Assembly (NCBI GenBank): GCA_963575745.1
Contig: CAUYUJ010003558.1
Coordinates: 108,501 to 172,500, forward strand
DNA from: Prorocentrum cordatum
Lineage: Eukaryota; Sar; Dinophyceae; Prorocentrales; Prorocentraceae
Length of the DNA stretch: 64,000 nucleotides
Direction: 5' to 3'
Below are positions 40,950 to 51,148 of this stretch, one piece after another. A program made the position numbers and the translations under genes. Below the pieces are notes generated by a model. The model saw nothing but the letters and a program-made list of their open reading frames with translations, had not been told where the DNA came from and did no database searches. The stretch's first letter is position 1. Each line of letters opens with the position of its first letter.

Positions 40950-43900
40950 GCCTGCCGCTCTGGAAAAGCGTTTCAAACGTGCACTTCCATTCTGTCCTGC
41001 GCGAGAACTCCTCCAGAACATGCGGTGCTGGACACCCTGGCTCAGTCATGCTGTCTGCAAGCAACGACAAATTGTTAACCCAGCGAAGAAAAACCTCACT
41101 GCAGTGATCTGCTCTTGATGGCACGAGCTCCCTCGCCGCTCAGTGCACTGCGAAATCCTAATTGTGGAGACTCCGAACGACTGATGGCATCGAAAATCCC
41201 CTCCGAATCGGTGATGAGCACGCGGGGCACTCTACGCACCGCCGCATCCATATGCCACCTCGGAATCGCCACTCCATGGATCTCAGCCCGCATGAGTCGG
41301 GCGAGCCACAAACTCTTGTCTCCAAAAGCGATAGCTTGGGTCTCCGCAGTGTTTGACCCTGAAATCTTCCTGGACAGCCTACAAGATCTCAAAGCTTTTT
41401 TTATACCAAAAAGCTGGCGCCATCTCTCCGTCGCCGAAAGATGGAGCCGCAAGACCTGTGACTAGAATCCCTGTCTCGGAGCCGTCAGGTCGCAATGCAT
41501 CACTCGCGTCTGCCCATTGGACCATCCAAAGCTGATCGCAGGCAAAATCAACAGCATGGAAGCGAATGGACTGACTGGTTGTCTTCCGCATGTCTCTCAC
41601 GAGCTCGTTCACTTCCTGCAAATCCTGAACCGTCGCACTGCTAACCCCAGAAAGTGAGAGGCCCACACCAACTGCATACTGAGGAGGAACCTGCTGGGCC
41701 CTCCGACCCGCGGTATCCAAAACGCCTCGCACCTGAGAAACCTCCTTCGGACTCAAGTGCTCCTGTGGCGTCCGCTTCCGGTCTGGATCGATCTCGGCCT
41801 CCGTGATGAACTTGCGCAGCCGTACAGGTCCAGCGCGATGGCGTAGCCGATGCGCTGTCAGACCCGAATCCCACTGATCTCGGCCGAATCTGCAATCGGG
41901 ATGTGTCAGACAACCCACTGGTGTCACCTGCGACGATGCAGTGGTCCACATGCACATCGACGAACGGCCATGGACGCTGTTCGGCACAAATTTGACGCCA
42001 GCTCAGCTTGCTCAACTTGGCCGAAATATCCTTCCGCCATGCCCTGGGGGCCGTCGCGGGACCATTGAACGACTTGACCAACCATAGAATAGCAGATGGT
42101 CTGGTCTGCCCAGCTCGTCTTTGAAGCAATTGGCCAATTCCACAGGGACTTGCACAAACGGGCCCTCGAAATCTGATCCCTCGTCTGCCTGCAGAAACGC
42201 AAAGGAAACGCTACCGTATTCAAGCTTGAAGCGATGAAGGGCGCACGTCTGGAACAGAAAACTCCGAGCTAGCTTTCCCGCCGTAGGCGCCGAGGTAGCC
42301 GACTCCGTGAGCTGGGGATGCTGATGCCCCGAGATGACTATGCGAGCCTTTGCCTTCCTGCTGCCACCTTCCTGGTATTTCCACGTGAGAACCCAACGCA
42401 CCTCCATGGTCTGCATCTCCTCGATGCCCCCCCAGCTCTTCGGGCCGAACCCTTTCGAGGACCTTTGAGGTCATCGCCTGATTGAGCTCCTTCACCATCG
42501 CGTCGTCAACTGCGCCTGCTGCCCCGGGCCCATCTTGTTGAAGCTCACCTTCGTGGACTTGCCGTCGCCGAGCCTCTTCGAGAACCACGATGTCGGATCC
42601 GTGAGGAAAGCGTTCGGATGCTCGAAGTCCGTGCTGACCTCCACGCACTCGCGGTGCTCCTCGCTCCTCGTGAAGAAAGCGATCGTCTCTGTTCACCTGC
42701 TCGTGCCTCTCCAAATGCCAGCTGATATCGGGCTCCTCGTTGCCCACCCGGCATGCGCGGCACAGCTGATCGTCGGCCTGCAAATCGCGCGGGCAGTCCA
42801 GATCATCTGAGCGCGCTCGCTTTTGAGGAGGCTTGTCACCTGCAGGCCCGTTCTCTTCCTCGGAATCCTTTTGAGAGTTCCAAGTGCAGATTCCGTCTCG
42901 ATCCGTGTCTCCTGGCCGTCTGGCTTGGGAAACGCGTCGCTGTGATCCAAGGCCTGCTTCTCCTCGGGTTTATCGTAATCTTGCCCGTCACAAATATCGC
43001 CGCCCATCTCCGTTGTCACGTCTGCCCGTCCGATCTTCCTCTCCGATCACCTCATGCGGATGCATCTTCCGTCGTGGCGTCACCCTCCGAATCGCACTCC
43101 GCTCAGGTCTGCCCGACCTGGCCGGCGCAGACATCGCCTCGGAAGACCCCGACTCTCCGTGTATAGGCTCCTGTGGCGGTGCTAGGCGGCCCGTGGGTTG
43201 CCGCGTGGATTGATCGGTCGGTAGCTCGTCTGATTGGTCGGTCGGAAGCTTGTCTTGTTGGTCGATCGATGGTCCACCTGCGCACGTCCTCGAGCTCCGT
43301 CTCGTCATCGGGCTTGCTCTTATAGTGCTTAGTACCGGACTTTAGGGCATGGACTTGGGCTCTGACCCCAGCGATCGGTCCAATCTGCGCGTTGGTCCAG
43401 AACTCGTCCACCAGGTCGCCCCTGCGAAGGTCCTGCGCGAAGCCCTTCACGATGCGCTTGACCATCGCATGTGGGTCGTAAGCTGAGGCCGCCACCGCAG
43501 CAAAGCCCTCCAGGAAGCTGTGGGCGTGATCACGCGCACAATGCAAAGACATGGGACCGGCGAAACGCTCGTTAGCCGTAAGGACCACCCCAGGCCTTGC
43601 TGCGCAAAGCGCCATGGTCGCTACGAAATCTCACCTGACACCCGTCGATCCGTACCATGATGAGAGGTCATCCGAGAATCTTCTCCGCCGTAGACCTGAG
43701 ACGACAGAGCTCGGGAGCGCCCCATCCAATGAAATTGCGAGGCCACTCCCAGTAGATGTCCCCGTCATTGCGTAGCGTTTCCAGAACAATATCCACTGCG
43801 CGACCATTGAGTTTCCGAGCTCGTAGTCCTCCGCGCAGGTAGCTCTGCCATCTGACTGGATCCCACTTCCATTCTGGCGCGAGGTACTGAATGGCCGAAA

Positions 43901-45850
43901 CATACTTGCACGTCGTTTGAACCTACGTCTTACGCGGCGACTTCTCTTGCACGCATGCCCATGCCATGGCCTTCTAGTCGACTCCGTCGCGTTGCAATCG
44001 GATCCCCGGTCGAGATTCAAGCGCTGGCACTCGAAGCCCTCGGCCATCATCCTTGCAGTCAGCCGAAAAGTCGGCGAGCAGCATGCGTCCGCTAAATCGG
44101 CTCTGGGCTGGGTCGATACCTCCGCAGTGGAACCGACGAGGCTCGTGATCGCGCGCCTCATCGCGAGGGCGCCCAAGTGCGAGATCTTCAACTGCTTGGT
44201 CGCGAGGCTCTTCAGGCTTCCGTTTCGTCCACGTCGGCCAGGGCCTGACCCCGCATGCCCCGATCCACTGGTACTGCCTGGCCGTCGGCGCTCTGCTGGG
44301 TCTTCACCTGCTGAACCTTCGCCGCGACCGGGGGCGCTGACTTCGCCGCGGTCGACGCCTGCCGGCGAGTCGCAGGCGGCGCCTTCATAGGCGCGCGACC
44401 TGGCGGGGCCGAGGGCGCCTCGCCGAGCTCCTTCTCCACGGGGGCCCGCTTCGGCCTGTCTGGTCGGAGGTGCGTCGCGTCTGCCGGGGTAACCTCGGTC
44501 TTGCCCAGCTCCTTCTCGCGCCCTTGTGCTTGGACTGCTCGTGCTTCTTGATCAGGTGCCTGACCAGACCGCTGTCGGCTCCAGGTCGCCCTTGATTATC
44601 TCGCCCAGCACCTGCTCGCACCGCCTCGGACTGCGATTGACAGCGGTAGTGCCCCGAGAAAACCTTCGTCGGAGCGTAATCCAACCAACAAGTGCACTTG
44701 TCGCGCTCCAGCCGCGCCCCGGGGTCGCTCTGTCGGTGGCTCGACGCCTCGTGCTGGCCGTGACGCGGGCAGCTGTTGCATCGCGGCCCCGCCCGGCTAG
44801 GCGGGCGCTCTCTGCCCCGCAGGATATCTCCGCGGTCCGCGCATGGAACTTCGGAGTGCGTCCGAGACACGCGATATGAAATAACTGCGATGAGGTCTCC
44901 CCAGAGCCCGAAGTCGACTCGAGAGGTCTTGAATGAAGCCTAGATGCCAGCGGAAGGGTCGAGTCCGAGCTGGAAGACATCATGCCAACAAAGAAAACTC
45001 GATCGTCGGTTCGACTGGTCTCAACCGTCCGTGAAACAAACTGTCTTGGTGAGTCTCGGATCGAGTGGCGTTGTCGCAACAGACGGTCCCTTATGGCCAT
45101 CGTTCGCTGGAATCGCTCGAACCGGTCGCCTGCGGGATCAGGTCGCCGGTCTCCTCGGTCGCCCGGATCTCCAGGTCGAAGGAGATCGCGCCCACGATCT
45201 CGACCCAGGTCATCTCCTCGTAGATCGTGCCCACGATCTCGCTCGAGACGTAATCGTCGCTCGGAACCTCGCGGCCCGGACTGTCTCGAGTCTACCTGCG
45301 CTGGAGCTCCTGACTTACGATGGCGATGATGACGAGACGCATCTGACTGACATCTTCTCCCGAATTCCTCTGGTCACCTGCGTGCCCTGAAGGGTCTCGG
45401 GCACCGGCGCGCTGCCCCTAGCCGGTCGGCCACTTGGGCTTCAAAGGCCCGAGCACGTCCAGGAGCCTGCGCCCAGGGCGGCCTCGGCGAAGACTCACCA
45501 TCTCCGCCGGATTGCCCTCCTGGTGAGAGAGCTGAAGGGAGTTGTTCCTGAAGCTCACGTCGCGATCGTTCAACCAATCGACCCCCGTCAAGACTGGCAC
45601 GTCGTCGGCGTCCAAAACGTACACGCCAAGCCAACCCACGGGCGAATGACGCCACACCTTGGACAAAACCTGGCCCCCTCCGCGTTCGCGAACTTGAACC
45701 GCGGCTTGTCGTCTCTGTCGATGCGGTACTCAGCCTGCGGATACTCATTCCATTCATCGCCGTCTCGACGAGCGAGGTCACTGCGTCTCCGCCGCCCGCC
45801 GCAGCAGCCGCCCCGCTGTCCAGCGCCAGCTTGGATGGCGCAGGATTGGA
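40950..45850 (-). pseudogene. copia pol (protease, integrase, RT, RNase H), dead
   Basis: Protease: LALDSGAA near 45820, then VPVLTGVDWLNDRDV near 45600 in another frame. Integrase zinc-binding region: CNSCPRHGQHEASSHRQ near 44740-44790 with decayed text to 43100. RT: RWVLTWKYQEGGSRKAKARI, SATSAPTAGKLARSFLFQT and FKLEYGSVSFAFLQAD (42200-42400); the motif A aspartate is Ser here. The motif C position reads DVHVDHCIVAGD (about 41920-41960), so the second aspartate of the expected pair is His. RNase H: WADASDALRPDGSETG near 41500 and SNTAETQAIAFGDKSLWLAR near 41300. Pieces lie in at least three frames. Confidence 0.75.
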
Positions 45851-47323
45851 CATCACGCGAAGGTCGAGGACACCCCTGTTCATGCAGCGCGATGGTTGGC
45901 CCTTGCCCTCGCCGAAACTGCTCTTGCCTTTCGATGGGGCCCTTGGATCCAAAACCGCTGCCCTTGGAAGCGGCTTGCTTGCCTTTGGCCGAGTGGTGAT
46001 CAATGCACTCGCGCCAGTAATGATCTGGTCGGCCGCAGATCAAACATCCCTTGCCATTGTTGCTCGAGCTGCTTCTCTTTGCCCTGCACTTGCTCGGAAA
46101 GAAACCCCTGTTCTTGCGAGCCTGGGCCACAGCTGCGTGCGCCTCGGACAAGGTGCGACTGGCTTCCTCCGCGAGAACCTCTGCAGCGGCCGATTGCTCC
46201 TCCAGGGCCCTGTCCTCATGAGCTCGCTCGCTCTGCCGTGGTGGTGGATCTTGTCCGGTGCACTGCGCTCGCTGCTGCTGGCCCCAATCCTGAGATGGCC
46301 ACGAGCCATATTCATAATCGTTCCAGTCGATGGCCCATGACTCTTAGTCAGCAGGGTAGCATCCACACCACCAAATATTGGAAGCATCGCCATACTGCCA
46401 ATGCACCTGCCGCTCATCGTCTTCACCCGTGAGTGTCGAACACCACTCCTCGATATCTTCCTGCTCGAACGCAAACGCACGGCCTCTGAAACCACCTTGC
46501 TGCAGCGGTCGATCTCGATCGCGCATTCCTTCGTCGTCCCAGGCGGCCCGAAATTGCGTCACCACCGCCTGGTTGCTAGTGTCCATCTGAATGCCCGCCA
46601 GGATCATCTGTCTCTCCTCACGTCCGGGCCGCGCATTGTGTAATAGGCGATATCCTCGGAGCTCGGACCCGAAGAAACTCAACTTCTGGTCGTCGGCGCT
46701 CTCCTGATAAGAATTGACCTCGTCTGACTCGTATGCTTCTGCCCGTTCTGCCGTTTCTTCGAAACGTTCTTCACCGATATCCGTATCTGCCGTCGCTCTC
46801 GTCACCCTGGTCTCGTCATCTTCAGCAACCCTACGTAGGCGTGCCCCACCAATCTCCTGACCCGCGCGACGCTGGCGATCCTCTCGTACTCTCCGTAGAG
46901 TTTGTCGCATCTCCCTGAACAAGTCATCCTCTCGGATGATGTATTATCCTATCACCTCGCCCGGTTTCCGAACCAACTGAACGTACCCTTTAATCTTCGA
47001 GAAAAGGTACCGGGAATCGGCATCTTGGCGAGAAATCCTTCCCGAAGGTGTCGGCGAAGCTTGTCAACGCCATCGCCGTTCAGTGTCGTCGCTGGTCGTC
47101 GATCCAGCACAATTGTCTTGGCAGTTCCCTTCAATGCGGACCACAGTCGAGCTGCGGCCCGCCCTTTCTCGTTCGACTTGAGTCCTGCTCGGTACCAGGC
47201 ATTGGGGTAACTCTCAAACAGTAGAGGATATCCGTTCCACGTTGGAACTCCATTCTCAGCCTCATACCCTGAAGTTGAACCTGTCGCTCCTGCCGTGGAT
47301 CTCCAGTGTAGCTCCGCTGCCAT
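45588..47323 (-). pseudogene. copia gag, frameshifted with one in-frame stop
   Basis: Capsid-nucleocapsid protein of the element. Start codon ATG at 47323-47321 (MAAELHWRSTAG). The capsid part has VPTWNGYPLLFESYPNAWYR and AARLWSALKGTAKTIVLD, as in other dinoflagellate copia gags. The frame ends at 46952 and continues in another frame from about 46922. A TAA at about 46346-46344 interrupts this frame; the same frame then runs on (SWAIDWNDYEYGSWPSQDWG) to the zinc knuckle CLICGRPDHYWREC near 46020-46060. So there is one frameshift and one nonsense codon. Confidence 0.8.
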
Positions 47324-47618
47324 GTTAGCGAAGTCGACCGATTCTCCCAGCTCTGGCGGAAAGCGACAGCGTCTGCACAAGCATCATGAGTGAAACCATG
47401 TCGAGATACAATCCAACAGCCAATCCTTTTGTCAAACGGCGCCAGCTGCCGTTGTCGGATGGCTGCTCCTCATGCCGCATAATCTACATTCGAATGCAAT
47501 CCCACCGTGTAAAGATAAAGAAAACATGCTGATGGATATGGGGCGAACATGAAACACGTCAGAGGCTTTGTCAGAGGATAAATGCTGGGGGGAGCGAAAG
47601 GACCGGATGTAGCTAACG
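47323..47618 (-). repeat. copia 5' LTR
   Basis: 296 bp, TGTTAGCGAAG to GTAGCTAACG (the last base is changed from the expected A). Directly inside it, on the minus strand, TGGCAGCGGAGC matches 9 of 12 bases of the usual initiator-Met tRNA primer site TGGTATCAGAGC. Confidence 0.9.
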
Positions 47619-48174
47619 CGGAGGGTCCCCTCAGGGGCCCCAAAAGGCTCCTTTTCTGCAGCCCTCGCTGCCCTCCCAGCAATCGCCCCGCGCGGTTTAA
47701 TGGGGGCCGCCAGGGGGGAAGTTGATCCCCGCGGGCAAACCATTGCTTGGGAGACCACTGTGGGTCCATGGTGGACGAATATGGACAACTGGTGGCGCTC
47801 AACCTTGAACGCCTGCGCTGGGGTCGCCGCCGAGTCGACATGACCCGAGCCTGCCGCATTGCAGTGCGGCATTTGTCTACGGCAACGACGGCTCCAAGAA
47901 CCGATGCCAGATCTCAAAATACGAGAGGGGCATCGGCAAACTGTCCTACCGCAGGACCGCCATCGCCCTTTCCTCCTGGGTGAAGAGGAAACCACAGCGC
48001 GGAAGAGAGGCGGGGCGGAGGGACGAACAGGAGGACGAGGAGAGGGGAGAGGAGAAGGCTGATACGAAGATGCCCGACATCGTCTCGTCTAGACCCCGTC
48101 GTTGCGTGACGGAGAAATTCGCCGCCCCGACGGGCCAGGTGCGTGCTCAAATCCACGCACGAGGCCCGTTTTAT
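47619..48174. other. spacer beyond the copia element
   Basis: No gene supported. Purine-rich toward 47990-48060. Frames on both strands lack recognisable motifs. Confidence 0.4.
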
Positions 48175-49250
48175 GTCTAGTTCGCGCGAGCGGTGGCCCC
48201 TGGGACCCCTGGACGAGAAACATCCGGGGCAAGTCCAAGCAAGGTGCAGGCCACGTGTAACGGAACTCATGGGCGCGGCCCTGGGGGCCTCCAGTGCGCC
48301 CTAAGGAGGCGCGAAATAGGTGGCAGGCCCCACGTCATCAGGCGAAGAGCACTCCAAGGCGGCCCAAGATGACATCAAGACGGCTCGCGAGGCGTCCAGG
48401 ACGACCCAAGAGGGCCCCAACAAGACCCGAAGAGGGCCTCATGATACTAAATTCCTTGTTTTTGCTTCGGTGTTTGCAAGAATTTGAATGATTTGGGCGT
48501 TACCGCCTGCGCGGATTTCCGACCGCGCAGGACGGGCCAAGAGGCCGCCAAGACCGCCCCGAGTAAGCCCAAGAGGCTCCCAGGACGGCACCCAGACGGC
48601 CCAGGAGGACTCCAAGACGGCCCCAGGAGGGGGAATCCAAACTCATATCGAGCCTGCTCCGAAAGATGGCGCCCGAGCCCGCCAGCAGGCCCCAAAGGAG
48701 ACCCCAAACATGCCCCGTGAGGCCCAAAACGCTGCCACAAGGGGCCACAAGAGGCCCCAGGATGTAACAACAATCCCGCCACGACGCTCCCGAGAGGCCT
48801 TCGAAGAGACCAAGAAGCCTCCTAAAGAGGTATCTGGTCCACTGCCGCCACAGGAAGCTTCCGAGAGCCGAATAATCCCCAAGGCGCCTCCCAAGCATCT
48901 GGTACACGACACAGTTTGGCCCCAAGAGCGCCCCGAAAAGCCATCGAATGCCTCCTACAGACATATCCCGGTGGCCACGAGCGCACAAACACACCCCCAA
49001 GAGCGCACCATCCGCCCCCCTCCCGCACCCTCTGGCCACGTCACGACTCGCGCCAGCGCCGCCTGGAAAGGAGCCACTCCTATAGGTATTCCCAGACGGC
49101 TCCGGCGCGAACCGTGCCGAGACTGGCCCCCCTCCCCCCATCCCACCCTGCTCACGCCTTCTGTCGCCAGGGGATAGCAGACTGCATCCAGGCGCTACGA
49201 TCAGACGGGCACGCCGGCAACGACGGCGCCGTCCAGGCCGGCGGAATGAA
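48175..49250. repeat. CCAAGAGGCC dispersed repeat, full copy
   Basis: Head CTAGTTCGCGCGAGCGGTGG (compare 16309), body of CCAAGA.GGC(C/G) units, core with TTTGCAAGAATTTGAATGATT near 48472, tail GGCGGAATGAACAAAG near 49229 (compare 16992). It carries the family D palindrome (49034-49128) inside it. Confidence 0.7.
49034..49128. mobile_element. family D palindromic element, copy 2
   Basis: Ends GGCCACGTCACGACTCGCGC and its imperfect mirror ending GACTGGCC. The inner ATTCCCAGACGGC is identical to the copy at 25504-25592. Confidence 0.65.
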
Positions 49251-50030
49251 CAAAGTTATTCAACAAGTCGCCGTGACACCGTGGCTCTCCGCCTTCCGCT
49301 TCCGCGTGGGCCGTCCCGACCTCGAACGAACTACCCTGCAGGAGAATCACACGAGACGAAACCGTGGTACAAGAAGTCTTTGGACACTTTCCTCCTCGAT
49401 CTCTGAGGGTTCCAAGGTGCCCCAGGTCATAGGGGGACAATGACTTTCCGTGGGGCACCTACCTGCTGGCACGCCGATTTCTGACCTGATGTGCCTACTG
49501 CACCGTGCACCCGCATCGGGCCGCAAGGTCGGGTCGGACGGAAAGGGAGGTTCGTCAAGGCCGGGGGGTGGCAACTCGGCTCGCGCAGCTGAGTTCTCCC
49601 GGCGCCAGAGGCACCAACCCGGCTGAGCGCAAGAGCGGCCCCAGGCAGGAGGAGGAGGAGGAGGAGGAGGAGGAGGAGGAGGAGGAGGAGGAGGAGGAGG
49701 AGGAGGAGGAGGAGCGAGGAGGAGGAGGAGGAGGAGGAGGATGGCCTTTGGTGCGCGACCTGCCGATCGCTGCACGCGGTGCGGCAACAGCGGCCTGCGT
49801 GCTGAGGTTCGGCCTCCCCGCGCCCCCCAGGCAGCCGCGCTCCCAAGAGGTTCCCCTGGCGAGGGGTCACCCTCGCGTGTCGCCTGCCAGCGTGCCGAGG
49901 AAACCGCACAGCGGCAGGCCCGAAACCAGCTGCACGCCGCAGATGTCGCGGTCCCCCCGCCCCCCCGCCCCTTGCCTTAAGCAGGGCGTGTCCCCCTGCA
50001 GGAGGATTTTGGACGAAAAAGAAATTATTC
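49251..50030. other. spacer with GGA microsatellite
   Basis: 49650-49741 is (GGA)n. The rest is GC-rich sequence without a recognisable coding region. Confidence 0.5.
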
Positions 50031-50240
50031 GTTAAGTGAGATACGCGTGCACTCAACGGAGGAGGAGGAGGAGAGGAGGGGACGAGAGAGGGACCAGGAC
50101 AGGGCGATGGTATTTTCATGGCAGCGTGGCGACGCGCATCTCCGCCGAGCGTGGGCCCTGGTGGCCCCACGCTCAACGCGAGCGCGTGGGCCCTGACGGC
50201 CCGCGCGCTCGCGCTCTGGCACGCCTGCGGCCGCTCGGCC
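50031..50240. repeat. 210-bp direct repeat, copy 1
   Basis: Identical by eye to 50382-50591 over about 210 bp, from GTTAAGTGAGATACGCG to GCGGCCGCTCGGCC. Offset between the copies is 351 bp. Function unknown. Confidence 0.95.
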
Positions 50241-50302
50241 GACGCAGGCGTCTGGGAGCAAAGCGGGGTGGGTGGGCACCCGCGCGTCGGCCAGAGCCGA
50301 AC

Positions 50303-50324
50303 GCTACGGACCCAAAATGGCTAC
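50303..50324 (-). other. candidate spliced-leader relic
   Basis: The minus strand reads GTAGCCATTTTGG followed by GTCCGTAGC. The first part is 13 bases identical to the dinoflagellate spliced leader (CCGTAGCCATTTTGGCTC...), and the second looks like the start of another leader. Such relics are known to mark re-inserted trans-spliced mRNAs. No downstream retrogene was recognised. Confidence 0.4.
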
Positions 50325-50381
50325 CTGAGCCCACACCCCCTCCCACTTAACCTGCAGTCTACAACCAATCAGACTATACAA

Positions 50382-50591
50382 GTTAAGTGAGATACGCGTG
50401 CACTCAACGGAGGAGGAGGAGGAGAGGAGGGGACGAGAGAGGGACCAGGACAGGGCGATGGTATTTTCATGGCAGCGTGGCGACGCGCATCTCCGCCGAG
50501 CGTGGGCCCTGGTGGCCCCACGCTCAACGCGAGCGCGTGGGCCCTGACGGCCCGCGCGCTCGCGCTCTGGCACGCCTGCGGCCGCTCGGCC
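50382..50591. repeat. 210-bp direct repeat, copy 2
   Basis: Second copy of the 50031-50240 sequence; the two diverge right after GCTCGGCC. Perfect identity points to a recent duplication or gene conversion. Confidence 0.95.
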
Positions 50592-50895
50592 ATGAGAAAA
50601 GAAAGACGCAGCCGCGCGCGCGGGGGCGCCCCGCCCGAGTGCGAGGGCGGGATCAGAGGCTGCAAGAGCCTCGCGCGCGCGGCCACTTGCCTGCAACCTT
50701 GAGGCCTTCCGCGCCCGCGCACCCAGAGCGCGGGCGCGGCGCGTGCGCGATGCGCGCAAAAGAACCGAAAAGGGTGGCGGCGCACGAGGCGCCGGGCGCA
50801 GAGCGCAAGTGTGGCCCCGACTGCACGGCGCGCAAGACGCGCAGCACGGTCGGGTCCAGGAAGCACGCGACGTGCGCGCAACGTTAAACTCCTCC
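50592..50895. other. GC-rich spacer without recognised gene
   Basis: GCGCGC-rich sequence; open in several frames on both strands, with no motif. I cannot support a gene. Confidence 0.4.
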
Positions 50896-50902
50896 AAGAG
50901 GG

Positions 50903-51058
50903 AGGATCGCAGGCGCCACCTGCGTACCGTAGGCTAAAAGAAAGAGATCGCAGGCGCCACCTGCGTACCGTAGGCTAAAAGAAACAAGATCGCAGGCGCC
51001 ACCTGCGTACCGTAGGCTCAAGGATCGCAGGCGCCACCTGCGCACGGTAGGCTGAGAG
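50903..51058. repeat. four-copy tandem repeat, about 45 bp
   Basis: Each copy has GATCGCAGGCGCCACCTGCG then (T/C)AC(C/G)GTAGGCT and an AAAAGAAA-type spacer; spacing shortens from about 46 to 37 bp. GCAGGCGCCACCTGC is nearly self-complementary. It lies just downstream of the 51149-53341 coding region. Confidence 0.9.
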
Positions 51059-51148
51059 GAGGGCCGACTCACTCACAGGCCGCCGCCCTCAGCCCGCGCC
51101 CGCGATGCCGCGGGCGCTGGCGTCGGGGTACGGGGGGGAGCTCCACGC

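Larger units (their letters stand above)
40501..47618 (-). mobile_element. Ty1/copia LTR retrotransposon, complete but decayed
   Basis: Bounded by two LTRs with TGTTAGC...GCTAACA ends. The flanks are CGAAG (left) and CGGAG (right), a likely 5-bp target site duplication with one change. Internal order on the minus strand: gag, zinc knuckle, protease, integrase region, copia-type RT, RNase H. Many frameshifts, a stop in gag and lost RT residues show it is not active. Confidence 0.85.
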
